A stretch of 64,000 bases of DNA, taken from Paludibacteraceae bacterium. GTDB taxonomy: Bacteria > Bacteroidota > Bacteroidia > Bacteroidales > Paludibacteraceae. Shown here one piece after another: positions 56,524 to 64,000 of this stretch. Location: positions 1 to 64,000 of the forward strand of contig JAKSNY010000008.1 of the NCBI GenBank assembly GCA_024399495.1. Direction: 5' to 3'. Under the pieces are notes generated by a model that worked only from the letters and a program-made list of their open reading frames with translations, ran no database searches and was not told where the DNA came from. The translations under genes were made by a program, and so were the position numbers. Positions within the stretch are counted from its first letter, which is position 1. Each line of letters begins with the position of its first letter.

Positions 56524-57396
56524 ATGAAAAGAATTGCATTACTATTAGCATTGCAGGCAGTTATGACATTAAGTGTTATGGCTGAGAATGAGTATATGTA
56601 TGTGTATGGGCATATTGGACTTTATTCCGATGTAATAACCATTCCGGTTGATATGATTGACAGCATCTGTTTTACGGCACCTGAGCCTATATATGATGAC
56701 CCCGTTACAGATGCCTGTGGAAACACGTATAGGGTAATAAGATTGGGAGAACAGTACTGGATGGCGGAAAACATGAAGTGTGATAAATATGATGAAGGTA
56801 GTGAAAGACCAGGACAGACCATACAGGCAGACCTTTTTACAGTTGCACCGTATTATCATGATGGGAAAAATGCTGTATCAGAGTACTCTGAAAAGCTTAC
56901 CCCTGAATTGCGTGCAAAATTGGGTTACCTGTATAATTTTGCCGCATATATGGGATACACAGAAGAGGAAGCCGAGGCACAAACAGGAGACTATGATGAA
57001 ACGAATCCAAGACAAGGTATTTGCCCTGATGGTTTTCATATTCCAACTATGGCTGAATGGGAGGCTGCTGTGTTGTATATTGCGTCAATGAATCCAGGAC
57101 GTGCAGGTGCCGCCACTCATTTAAAGGCAAAAGAAGGTTGGTTTATAGATCAGTCATACACAGACAGGACAGGTATTGATACATACGGTTTTTGTGCATT
57201 GCCTGCCGGAATGGCTAGTTTGGATGAAGGTGGTAAGACTATTGTTAATCCAAAAATTGGCAAGGAGGGCTTTTTTGGCACAACTGATGCCCAAAATAAT
57301 TATGGGTTGAACAGAAGTATGGAAGATGCATACGATAGTATGTTTGGTGGTGGAGAACTAAAGAATATGGCTGTAAGTGTACGTTGCGTACAATAA
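56524..57396 (+). CDS. Exported FISUMP domain protein
   Basis: A 290-residue secreted protein with signal peptide (about 1-20, LSVMA before ENEYMYVY). Its central and C-terminal parts match the Fibrobacter succinogenes major paralogous domain: [57 protein letters not shown] and VSVRCVQ at the end. The N-terminal DSICFT pattern is common in Bacteroidetes surface proteins. The function is unknown; surface-exposed or adhesive roles are guessed. It is expressed from promoter element copy 3. The final codons are 22 bp from gpmI. Confidence 0.85.
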   Translation: MKRIALLLALQAVMTLSVMAENEYMYVYGHIGLYSDVITIPVDMIDSICFTAPEPIYDDPVTDACGNTYRVIRLGEQYWMAENMKCDKYDEGSERPGQTIQADLFTVAPYYHDGKNAVSEYSEKLTPELRAKLGYLYNFAAYMGYTEEEAEAQTGDYDETNPRQGICPDGFHIPTMAEWEAAVLYIASMNPGRAGAATHLKAKEGWFIDQSYTDRTGIDTYGFCALPAGMASLDEGGKTIVNPKIGKEGFFGTTDAQNNYGLNRSMEDAYDSMFGGGELKNMAVSVRCVQ

Positions 57397-57418
57397 AAAA
57401 AATAAAGATAATAGAATT

Positions 57419-58936
57419 ATGTCACAGAAAGCGTTATTGATGATTTTGGACGGCTGGGGTATTGGAAATCACTCCAAAGCCGATGTTATTTACAATACAC
57501 CAACCCCTTATTGGGATTATTTGGTAAAGACTTACCCTAACTCACAGTTGCAGGCATCGGGTGAGAACGTGGGACTTCCTGACGGTCAGATGGGTAACTC
57601 AGAGGTAGGTCACCTTAACATAGGTGCAGGGCGTGTAGTTTATCAGGATTTGGTAAAAATAAACAAGGCTTGTGCAGACGGCTCAATACTTCAGAATAAG
57701 GAGATTGTTGCCGCATTCTCATACGCAAAGCAGAATGGTAAGAGCGTTCATCTTATGGGTCTTACCTCCGATGGCGGTGTTCATAGCTCACTTGACCACT
57801 TGTTTAAACTTTGTGATATAGCCAAGGAGTACGATATAAAGAACACATTCATCCATTGTTTTATGGACGGGCGTGATACAGACCCTAAAAGCGGTATCGG
57901 GTTTATTAAGCAACTTATAGAGCACACGCAAAAAAGTGCTGGCGTAATAGCCTCTATAGTAGGACGTTACTATGCTATGGACCGTGATAAGCGTTGGGAA
58001 CGTGTAAAAGAGGGCTATGACCTGCTTGTAAACGGCAAGGGAGCGGAGTTCACTGATATGGTGGCAGCAATGCAGGCATCGTACGATGCAGGTGTTACAG
58101 ATGAATTTGTTAAACCTATAGTTAACACATCAGTTGACGGAAAAATAAAGGAAGGTGATGTTGTCATATTCTTCAATTACCGTAATGACCGTGCTAAGGA
58201 GATGACCATTGCCCTTACCCAAAAGGATATGCCTGAGGCTGGAATGCATACAATTCCAAATCTTCACTATTGCTGTATGACCCCATACGATGCCTCGTTT
58301 ACAGGCGTTCACATTCTGTTTGACAAGGAGAACGTGGAGAATACACTTGGAGAGTATGTTTCATCTAAAGGTTTGAAACAACTTCATATTGCTGAGACAG
58401 AGAAATATGCACACGTTACCTTCTTCTTTAACGGCGGTAGGGAGGAGCCATACAAGAACGAGGACAGGATTTTGGTTAATTCACCTAAAGTTGCCACATA
58501 CGATTTGCAGCCTGAGATGAGTGCCTTCAGCGTATGTGCCAAACTTGTTGATGCTATCAGAGAAGACAAGTATGATTTTATAGTTGTTAATTTTGCCAAC
58601 GGCGATATGGTAGGTCACACAGGAGTTTATAGTGCTATAGAAAAGGCTGTTACGGCTGTTGATGCCTGTGTTCACAGTGTTATAGAGGCTGCCCGTGCCA
58701 CAGGATATGAGGCAATTATAATTGCTGACCATGGTAACGCCGATAATGCAATAAACGCAGACGGCACACCAAATACGGCACACTCTCTAAACCCTGTTCC
58801 ATGTATCTATGTTACAGATAACAAGGCGGCAAAGGTTGCAGACGGCAGACTTGCCGATGTGGCTCCGTCAATACTCCATATTATGGGACTTGAGCAGCCA
58901 AAAGAGATGAACGGAAGCAATTTAATTAAAAGTTGA
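57419..58936 (+). CDS. gpmI: 2,3-bisphosphoglycerate-independent phosphoglycerate mutase GpmI
   Basis: A 505-residue metal-dependent mutase interconverting 3- and 2-phosphoglycerate. It has MILDGWGIG at the start, the catalytic Ser in MGNS61[32 protein letters not shown], and the C-terminal phosphatase-like metal site ([32 protein letters not shown]). Length matches the family. The start MSQKALLM is chosen over one 14 codons upstream. Confidence 0.95.
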   Translation: MSQKALLMILDGWGIGNHSKADVIYNTPTPYWDYLVKTYPNSQLQASGENVGLPDGQMGNSEVGHLNIGAGRVVYQDLVKINKACADGSILQNKEIVAAFSYAKQNGKSVHLMGLTSDGGVHSSLDHLFKLCDIAKEYDIKNTFIHCFMDGRDTDPKSGIGFIKQLIEHTQKSAGVIASIVGRYYAMDRDKRWERVKEGYDLLVNGKGAEFTDMVAAMQASYDAGVTDEFVKPIVNTSVDGKIKEGDVVIFFNYRNDRAKEMTIALTQKDMPEAGMHTIPNLHYCCMTPYDASFTGVHILFDKENVENTLGEYVSSKGLKQLHIAETEKYAHVTFFFNGGREEPYKNEDRILVNSPKVATYDLQPEMSAFSVCAKLVDAIREDKYDFIVVNFANGDMVGHTGVYSAIEKAVTAVDACVHSVIEAARATGYEAIIIADHGNADNAINADGTPNTAHSLNPVPCIYVTDNKAAKVADGRLADVAPSILHIMGLEQPKEMNGSNLIKS

Positions 58937-58954
58937 AAGTTGAAAATTGAAAGT
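58933..58954. repeat. AGTTGAA junction repeat
   Basis: Three imperfect units (AAAGTTGAAAGTTGAAAATTGA) overlapping the gpmI stop. This is the reverse complement of the ACTTTCA family seen at 6.72 and 33.43 kb. Confidence 0.6.
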
Positions 58955-58996
58955 AACCAAGTTTGCTTGGGTTATGCCGAGTGACGACGAAACATG
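58955..58996 (+). repeat. Hairpin-plus-tail motif, copy A
   Basis: AACCAAG-TTTG-CTTGGGTT followed by ATGCCGAGTGACGACGAAAC and ATGG. A related copy B lies at 59543-59584. Stem bases differ in both arms in a way that keeps pairing. A separate perfect hairpin GTTACGGC-AAA-GCCGTAAC follows at 58997-59015. No gene is seen between gpmI and the STAS gene. Confidence 0.55.
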
Positions 58997-59053
58997 GTTA
59001 CGGCAAAGCCGTAACAAAAGGGTTAAGGGTCAAAGAAAATAAAGATAAAATAT

Positions 59054-59353
59054 ATGAGGTTTAATGTAGAGCAGAACGGCAGTGAGATTATCTGTACCTT
59101 GAGTGGCAGACTTAACACAGAGGTTGCTACAGGCTTATGTAATCAAGTTGATGAATTGATTGTACAGGCCCAAGGGAAACACCTTGTTATTGATTGTTCC
59201 GGGTTGGAGTATATAAGTTCATCGGGGTTGAGGTTGTTCCTTAAAATAAAAAAACAACTTGATGGCGTTATTACCATAAGGAATATGAAACCCGATATAA
59301 AACAGATACTTACACTAACAAAAATTGATGAGTTTTTTGAATTTGAAGATTAA
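59054..59353 (+). CDS. STAS domain protein (anti-sigma factor antagonist type)
   Basis: A 99-residue single STAS domain: EIICTLSGRLNTEVATGL, then HLVIDCSGLEYISSSGLRLF, with the usual phosphorylatable Ser in YISSSGLR, and KKQLDGVITIRNMKPDIKQI. Related proteins bind anti-sigma kinases when unphosphorylated. No kinase or phosphatase partner gene is next to it, so its network is unknown. Confidence 0.88.
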   Translation: MRFNVEQNGSEIICTLSGRLNTEVATGLCNQVDELIVQAQGKHLVIDCSGLEYISSSGLRLFLKIKKQLDGVITIRNMKPDIKQILTLTKIDEFFEFED

Positions 59354-59376
59354 AATCCAAAAAATCATCATTATTT

Positions 59377-59408
59377 TTTTGTAGTTAGTATAAATTGTAT
59401 TACCTTTG
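59377..59408 (+). promoter_or_regulatory. rpmH promoter
   Basis: TTTTG (59377-59381) and TACCTTTG (59401-59408) with 19 bp between them. The start codon is about 200 nt downstream, leaving a long structured leader. Confidence 0.7.
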
Positions 59409-59414
59409 CAGTCC

Positions 59415-59609
59415 AAAATTAAAGTAATAACAAAATTTATGACTGTTTGGAGTAGCGAGAGCAGAATCTGCGTAGCAGATTAAAGTTTTACGATGGGTGT
59501 TGATAGAATTTATTCTAATCAACACACAGAGAAAAACTTAGGAATCAGGTTTACCTGATTATGCCGAGTCACGAACAAACATGCATAAAAATTTAGAATA
59601 AATTTTTAT
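59415..59609 (+). promoter_or_regulatory. Structured rpmH leader
   Basis: Four hairpins occur in order. AATCTGC-GTA-GCAGATT sits at 59465-59481. GTGTTGAT/ATCAACAC with an inner AGAAT/ATTCT spans 59497-59525. AATCAGG-TTTA-CCTGATT at 59543-59560 is followed by ATGCCGAGTCACGAACAAAC. ATAAAAATTT-AGAAT-AAATTTTTAT at 59585-59609 ends in the first two bases of the rpmH start codon. No ORF is evident. The layout suggests control of L34 translation. Confidence 0.6.
59543..59584 (+). repeat. Hairpin-plus-tail motif, copy B
   Basis: The same arrangement as copy A: a 7-bp stem with a TTTA loop, then ATGCCGAGTCACGAACAAAC and ATG. The tails match at most positions. Confidence 0.55.
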
Positions 59610-59769
59610 GAAACGTACATTTCAACCATCAAACCGCAAAAGAGCCAACAAGCACGGCTTTAGAGAAAGAATGTCCACACCAAACGGACGTAGGGTATTA
59701 GCAGCACGTAGAGCAAAAGGCCGTAAGAAACTTACAGTTTCTGATGAGGCTTGCGTAAGACGTAGCTGA
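59608..59769 (+). CDS. rpmH: 50S ribosomal protein L34
   Basis: A 53-residue basic protein, [20 protein letters not shown] and [20 protein letters not shown] with a short C-terminal tail. This is full-length L34, a component of the large ribosomal subunit. The ATG is preceded by a 10-bp hairpin that includes its first two bases. rnpA and dnaA, often near rpmH, are not adjacent. Confidence 0.96.
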   Translation: MKRTFQPSNRKRANKHGFRERMSTPNGRRVLAARRAKGRKKLTVSDEACVRRS

Positions 59770-59789
59770 TAATATAAAAGAGTGTTAAT

Positions 59790-59829
59790 AAAAGGGTGGC
59801 TTAAAATTTTCAGTCATCCTTTTTTTTTT
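59790..59829 (+). terminator. rpmH terminator
   Basis: An imperfect stem (AAAAGGGTGGCT with AGTCATCCTTTT) and a long T run, about 20 nt after the rpmH stop. Confidence 0.65.
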
Positions 59830-59830
59830 G

Positions 59831-59838
59831 TAAATTTG
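59831..59838 (+). promoter_or_regulatory. -7 box of the PASTA-rluD promoter
   Basis: TAAATTTG immediately follows the terminator T run, 25 bp before the ATG. The terminator tract doubles as the T-rich upstream part. Confidence 0.6.
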
Positions 59839-59863
59839 CCTCGTATATAAATAATTACCGTAG

Positions 59864-60484
59864 ATGAATAAGCTAATACAGTTTTTTAAGGCTCACCCAA
59901 TAATAAAACATATTGTCTATATTATATTGGTTGCAATCCTGTTAATTGTCATGGTTGCAGTATATCTTAATTTATACACAAACCACAATGACCGCCTGAG
60001 TGTACCCGATGTTTGCGGATTGCGTGTGGAGAGTGCCGCCAAACTGTTGGAGGGTAAAGGACTTCTGTATGAGGTTATAGACTCTGTTTATTCCAAAGAT
60101 GTGCCAAAGGGCTTTATAGTGGAGCAGACCCCTACTGCAGGCAGTATTGTCAAGCAGGAACGTAAGATATATCTTGTGATAAATTCACATTCAGACCGTG
60201 CCATACCGCTTCCAAACGTAGTGGATTTATCTGTAAGGCAGGCCACCAGCATTATTGAGGCATCGGGTCTTAAGGTAGAGAAGGTTACATATAAGCCAAG
60301 TGACTTTAAGGATTTGGTGCTTGGAGTCTATTATAAGGGGAAAGAGCTGCATGAGGGTACATTGCTGTTAGACGGCTCTGCGGTAGAGTTTTATGTAGGT
60401 GATGGGAATGGAGAGTCGGACTCTATTACAACCGCCATTGATTCATTGGTTTATAGAGAGGTTATAGAAGGAGAAGAATTATAA
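59864..60484 (+). CDS. PASTA domain membrane protein
   Basis: A 206-residue protein with one N-terminal membrane segment (about 18-37) and two to three extracytoplasmic PASTA domains (about 46-111 with VPDVCGLRVESAAKLLEGKG and VEQTPTAGSIVKQ; about 114-180 with LPNVVDLSVRQATSIIEASG). PASTA domains bind peptidoglycan fragments. There is no kinase or transpeptidase domain. It is the stand-alone form common in Bacteroidetes next to rluD, which follows by 7 nt. Confidence 0.9.
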   Translation: MNKLIQFFKAHPIIKHIVYIILVAILLIVMVAVYLNLYTNHNDRLSVPDVCGLRVESAAKLLEGKGLLYEVIDSVYSKDVPKGFIVEQTPTAGSIVKQERKIYLVINSHSDRAIPLPNVVDLSVRQATSIIEASGLKVEKVTYKPSDFKDLVLGVYYKGKELHEGTLLLDGSAVEFYVGDGNGESDSITTAIDSLVYREVIEGEEL

Positions 60485-60491
60485 TTCCCCG

Positions 60492-61535
60492 ATGATAAGT
60501 GAAGAAGAGATATTTGACTATATGCAGGACGATGAGTCCGATGAACGCTATGAGCATTTCCGTTTTACGGCAGACCCTGGACAGACGCTGATAAGGCTTG
60601 ATAAGTTTCTTACAGACAGAATTACAGGTGCCTCCCGTAACCGTGTGCAGATGAGTGCCGATGCAGGTAACATTGAGGTTAACGGAGTGCCACAGAAATC
60701 ATCATATAAGGTTAAGCCGTGCGATGTGGTTACCATTATGTTCTCATATCCACCCAAGGATACCTCAATAGTGCCACAGGATATTCCGCTTGACATTGTG
60801 TATGAAGATGACTCGCTGCTTGTGGTAAACAAACCTGCCGGAATGGTTGTCCACCCAGGACATGGAAACTTTGAGGGCACATTGCTGAATGCACTTGCTT
60901 GGCATTTTGGAGAGAGAGAGGCGTTTGATGCAGGTGATGACCGTTTAGGGTTGGTTCATAGAATAGACAAGGATACATCGGGGCTGTTGGTTATAGCAAA
61001 AACGCCACACGCCAAGACATTCCTTGCAGAGCAGTTCTTTAACAAGACATCAAGCCGTCTGTATAATGCACTTGTGTGGGGCGTGCCTGACAAGGAGGGT
61101 ACAATAGTGGGAAACATAGGCAGAGACCCTAAAGACCGCCTTGCCATGACAGTCTTTCCAGAGGGCAGTGAGAACGGCAAACATGCCGTAACACACTACA
61201 GAGTGTTGGAGAGTTTTGGGTATGTATCACTTGTGGAGTGCAGGTTAGAGACAGGGCGTACACATCAGATTAGGGCACATTTCAAGCATATCGGGCATCC
61301 GTTGTTCTCTGATGAACGTTATGGAGGAGACAAGATTTTAAGAGGAACAACATTCCCAAAGTATCGTCAGTTTGTGGAGAATTGCTTTAAAATATGCCCA
61401 AGGCAAGCCTTGCATGCCAAAACCCTTGGTTTTGAGCATCCGGAGACCCATGAACGCATGAACTTTGATTCTGCCATTCCGGAAGATATGCAGAATCTGA
61501 TAGATAAATGGAGAGGTTATTCAAATAGCAATTGA
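60492..61535 (+). CDS. rluD: Ribosomal large subunit pseudouridine synthase RluD
   Basis: A 347-residue RluA-family enzyme with an N-terminal S4 RNA-binding domain (about 30-90, IRLDKFLTDRI) and catalytic motifs HRIDKDTSGLLV (Asp about 159) and GRTHQIRAHFKHIGHPLFSD. RluD modifies helix 69 uridines of 23S rRNA. The family match is firm; exact target sites are inferred from RluD homology. It is followed by the structured element at 61.53 kb. Confidence 0.92.
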   Translation: MISEEEIFDYMQDDESDERYEHFRFTADPGQTLIRLDKFLTDRITGASRNRVQMSADAGNIEVNGVPQKSSYKVKPCDVVTIMFSYPPKDTSIVPQDIPLDIVYEDDSLLVVNKPAGMVVHPGHGNFEGTLLNALAWHFGEREAFDAGDDRLGLVHRIDKDTSGLLVIAKTPHAKTFLAEQFFNKTSSRLYNALVWGVPDKEGTIVGNIGRDPKDRLAMTVFPEGSENGKHAVTHYRVLESFGYVSLVECRLETGRTHQIRAHFKHIGHPLFSDERYGGDKILRGTTFPKYRQFVENCFKICPRQALHAKTLGFEHPETHERMNFDSAIPEDMQNLIDKWRGYSNSN

Positions 61536-61711
61536 AAGTTTTATGATAAAAAGGAGTTTATATATACCTATGACAGTGCGTCTGCACCCACGCAGTCGTA
61601 TAGTGGGAGGGACCCATAGGCTCACAGAGCCGTTATGGGAGGGACGAATACCTTCACAGAAGGTATGAGCCACTGGAATGGGTATATATAAACTCTTATC
61701 ATAAAACTTTC
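61534..61711. other. Structured element: terminal inverted arms around multiple hairpins
   Basis: The arms GAAAGTTTTATGATAA (61534-61549) and GAGTTTATATATACC (61554-61568) pair with GGTATATATAAACTC (61681-61695) and TTATCATAAAACTTTC (61696-61711): 31 perfect pairs with a 4-nt bulge. Inside are TATGAC..GTCGTA with TGCGT/ACGCA, an AGTGG/CCACT stem, CCCATA-GGCTC-ACA-GAGCC..TATGGG, and ATACCTTC-ACA-GAAGGTAT. GGGAGGGAC occurs twice. No ORF fits. It may be a structured RNA, a 5' leader of pyrE or a MITE-like mobile element. Confidence 0.75.
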
Positions 61712-61741
61712 GGTAGCGAGTATAAATTTATTAAATATCTT

Positions 61742-62377
61742 ATGGAGTCAGTAGAATCATTAGTAGCAGGTAAGCTGCTTGAAATCAAGGCGGTAAAATT
61801 AAGACCGTCAGAGCCTTTCACTTGGGCATCGGGTTGGAAATCACCAATCTATTGTGATAACCGTCAAACCCTGTCGTTTCCGCAGGTGCGTTCTATCATA
61901 AAGATTGAGCTTGCACGTCTTATTCTTGAAAAATACCCCGATGCAGAGGCCATTGCCGGTGTTGCCACAGGTGCCATAGCAATGGGAGCATTGGTGGCAG
62001 AAGAACTTGGATTGCCTTTCCTTTATATCCGTTCAGCAAAGAAAGACCATGGAATGGAGAATCTTGTAGAAGGCTATATAGAGAGTGGCAAGAAAGTGGT
62101 TATAGTGGAGGATTTGGTATCTACAGGTGGCAGCAGTCTAAAGGCAGTGGAAGCCATAAAGAGAGAGAAGAACAGCATAGTGCTTGGTATGGTTGCAACC
62201 TTCACATACGGATTCCCTGTTGCTGAGCAAGCATTCAAGAATGCAGGTATCGAGCTTACAACCCTTAGTAACTATGAGGCTATAATAGCTAAAGCGTTAT
62301 CAATAAACTATATACCAGAGAGTGCTCTACCTACCCTAAAAGAGTGGCGTAAAGACCCTTCTGTTTGGAATGTATAA
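61742..62377 (+). CDS. pyrE: Orotate phosphoribosyltransferase PyrE
   Basis: A 211-residue pyrimidine synthesis enzyme joining orotate and PRPP. It has FTWASGWKSPIYCDNRQTLS (about 26-45), GVATGAIAMGALVAEELGLP (about 77-96), RSAKKDHG and the PRPP loop VVIVEDLVSTGGSSL (about 119-133). It starts about 30 nt after the structured element and precedes the SRPBCC gene by 16 nt. Confidence 0.95.
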   Translation: MESVESLVAGKLLEIKAVKLRPSEPFTWASGWKSPIYCDNRQTLSFPQVRSIIKIELARLILEKYPDAEAIAGVATGAIAMGALVAEELGLPFLYIRSAKKDHGMENLVEGYIESGKKVVIVEDLVSTGGSSLKAVEAIKREKNSIVLGMVATFTYGFPVAEQAFKNAGIELTTLSNYEAIIAKALSINYIPESALPTLKEWRKDPSVWNV

Positions 62378-62393
62378 TGCATAATAAGGCATA

Positions 62394-62822
62394 ATGGCAG
62401 ATTATCAAAGCACAGTAAAGCATATAGCGGCACCTGCAGAAAGAGTGTTCGCTAAATTTACAGACCTAACACTATTGCAGCCTGTAATAGATAAGTATAA
62501 AGAGCAGGTTCCGCAGGAGCAGGTTAAGATTAAGGATATAGAACTCAGTAAAGACAGTTGTTTCATTACTGTAGAACCAGTAGGTAAGATTGGACTCAAG
62601 ATAATAGAGGCAGAGCCGTACAAAACGGTAAAATTTGCGTCAGAAAGTTCTCCTTTAGACTTTAACTTTTGGATACAACTTGTGGAGAAAGAGCCTGGCG
62701 ATACCAAACTAAGGCTCACACTGAGGGCTGATATACCTTTTATGATAAAGGCTATGATAGGCAGCAAATTGGAGCAAGGCATAGAGATGATGGCTGAGGC
62801 ATTAACTAAAATAGAATACTGA
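62394..62822 (+). CDS. SRPBCC (START-like) family protein
   Basis: A 142-residue ligand-binding-fold protein: KHIAAPAERVFAKFTDLTLL near the start, FNFWIQLVEKEPGDTKLRLT, and a C-terminal long helix (MIGSKLEQGIEMMAEALTKI). The ligand is unknown. In Bacteroidetes it is often found beside pyrE and argH, suggesting only genomic association. Confidence 0.85.
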   Translation: MADYQSTVKHIAAPAERVFAKFTDLTLLQPVIDKYKEQVPQEQVKIKDIELSKDSCFITVEPVGKIGLKIIEAEPYKTVKFASESSPLDFNFWIQLVEKEPGDTKLRLTLRADIPFMIKAMIGSKLEQGIEMMAEALTKIEY

Positions 62823-62824
62823 TT

Positions 62825-64000
62825 ATGGCAAACAAACTTTGGCAGAAAAACATTACAGTTGACTCTGAAATTGAGCGTTATACAATAGGCAAGGATGCAG
62901 AGATGGATATGTATCTTGCACAGTTTGATGTTATAGGCTCCATTGCCCACGCCACTATGCTTGAGACTATAGGGCTTCTTTCCACCGCTGACCGCGATGC
63001 TTTGCTTAAAGGGTTGCGTGAGATATATACAAAAATCCAAAATGGGGAGTTTGAGATAGAGCCTGGTGTTGAGGATATTCACTCAGAGGTGGAGTTGATG
63101 CTTGGAGAGGTTGGAAAGAAACTGCATAGCGGACGTTCACGCAATGACCAGGTTCTGCTTGACCTTAAACTCTTTACACGCTCAAAGTTACAGGAGGTGG
63201 TCTCTGCCGTTAAGGATTTGTTTGACACCCTACAGGCACAAAGTGAGAGATATAAAAATGTTCTGATTCCAGGTTATACTCATTTGCAGGTTGCTATGCC
63301 GTCATCATTCGGGCTTTGGTTCGGAGCATACGCAGAGAGCCTGCTTGATGATATGCAGATGCTTCTTGCCGCTTACAAGGTTGCAAACCGTAATCCGCTT
63401 GGCAGTGCCGCAGGCTACGGCAGTTCGTTCCCGCTTAACCGTACTCTTACAACAGAGTTACTTGGCTTTGACTCAATGTGTTACAATGTTGTATATGCAC
63501 AGATGGGCAGAGGCAAGACAGAGAGGATTGTGGCACAGGCGGTGGCATCGGTGGCAGGTACATTGTCTAAACTTGCGTTTGACAGTTGTATGTTCACAAG
63601 CCAGAACTTCGGGTTTATGAAACTTGATGCCAAATATACCACAGGCTCCAGCATTATGCCTCATAAAAAGAACCCCGATGTGTTTGAACTCACACGTGCA
63701 AAATGCAATAAGATTCAGAGCATACCTAATGAGATAATGATGATTACCAATAATCTGCCATCGGGTTATTTCCGTGATTTGCAGATTATTAAAGAGTCAT
63801 ACATGCCTATGTTTGATGAGATTCTTGATTGCCTTAATATGGTTAAGCGTATGATGGCAGAGATTACTGTTAATGAGAATGTGCTTGGTGATTCCAAGTA
63901 TGACTGCATTTTCAGCGTAGAAGAAGTTAACCGTCTTGCCACTGAGGGTATGCCTTTCCGCGATGCCTACAAAAAGGTGGGGCTTGACATTGAGGCGGGC
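62825..64000 (+). CDS. argH: Argininosuccinate lyase ArgH (3' end beyond window)
   Basis: The frame is open from ATG 62825 to the window edge (392 codons). It shows MANKLWQKNITVDSEIERYT, DIHSEVELML, LHSGRSRNDQVLLDLKLF, PGYTHLQVAMP, NPLGSAAGYGSSFPL and the fumarase/aspartase signature GSSIMPHKKNPD. The enzyme makes arginine and fumarate from argininosuccinate. It is incomplete at the C-terminus. argB and a probable argE lie 29 kb upstream. Confidence 0.95.
   Translation, partial: MANKLWQKNITVDSEIERYTIGKDAEMDMYLAQFDVIGSIAHATMLETIGLLSTADRDALLKGLREIYTKIQNGEFEIEPGVEDIHSEVELMLGEVGKKLHSGRSRNDQVLLDLKLFTRSKLQEVVSAVKDLFDTLQAQSERYKNVLIPGYTHLQVAMPSSFGLWFGAYAESLLDDMQMLLAAYKVANRNPLGSAAGYGSSFPLNRTLTTELLGFDSMCYNVVYAQMGRGKTERIVAQAVASVAGTLSKLAFDSCMFTSQNFGFMKLDAKYTTGSSIMPHKKNPDVFELTRAKCNKIQSIPNEIMMITNNLPSGYFRDLQIIKESYMPMFDEILDCLNMVKRMMAEITVNENVLGDSKYDCIFSVEEVNRLATEGMPFRDAYKKVGLDIEAG

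Noticed and set aside
61534..61711. Retron msr-msd or group II intron fragment
   Set aside because: The inverted arms are suggestive, but no reverse transcriptase gene is near and the interior stems do not match known intron domains that I can recognise.

Overview
The window is a 64 kb stretch of a Bacteroidales genome. The evidence is the promoter style (repeated -7 boxes of the form TAnnTTTG, often with a T-rich TTG about 20 bp upstream and no strong Shine-Dalgarno), a fused SecDF, an unusually long SecA with a C-terminal zinc motif, the ftsX-DUF3098-uppP-truB-queA order, DUF2723 and DUF4143 proteins, an FISUMP protein and tRNA genes without encoded CCA. An alpha-amylase ends in what looks like a type A sorting domain of the type IX secretion system (T9SS), which points to a T9SS-bearing family rather than Bacteroides itself. 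I cannot name genus or species.

Layout. 1-1.7 kb: the end of a PD-(D/E)XK-bearing ATPase-family protein and a DUF4143 ATPase. 2.0-11.7 kb: tRNA-Pro, then a plus-strand housekeeping run (YfhO-like, ftsX, DUF3098, uppP, truB, queA, secDF). 11.8-18.4 kb: secreted alpha-amylase, SUMF1 lipoprotein, a convergent radical SAM gene and an apparently highly expressed TPR lipoprotein. 18.5-26.8 kb: a minus-strand run (58-residue membrane protein, parE, membrane protein, purD, polysaccharide deacetylase, DUF2723). 26.8-42.8 kb: a mainly plus-strand run (S41 protease, M23/LysM peptidase, secA, argB, M20 peptidase, CYTH, acyltransferase, tyrosine recombinase, pta, ackA, PAP2-like, radC, DUF7033), interrupted by a minus-strand tRNA-Glu/rpsT unit. 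42.9-45.1 kb: tRNA-Arg, aroB, asd. 45.1-57.4 kb: an accessory block with two lipoproteins and a decayed paralogue, a second DUF4143 ATPase, a lamin-tail secreted protein, HicAB, a PIN-GNAT fusion with an ASCH partner, a BcgI-like restriction-modification pair and an FISUMP protein. 57.4-64 kb: gpmI, STAS, rpmH, PASTA, rluD, pyrE, SRPBCC and argH (cut by the window edge).

The most unusual signals are non-coding. (1) A 178-nt element between rluD and pyrE has 31-bp terminal inverted arms around several internal hairpins. (2) A 100-190 bp promoter-bearing repeat occurs three times, upstream of asd, the lamin-tail gene and the FISUMP gene, and brackets the accessory block. (3) The rpmH leader carries stacked hairpins, the last pairing with the start codon. 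(4) Several families of 7-8 nt tandem repeats sit at gene junctions and supply stop codons, terminal residues and in one case the start codon. Among proteins, the PIN-GNAT-PUA-like fusion with its overlapping ASCH gene is the best candidate for a poorly described system.
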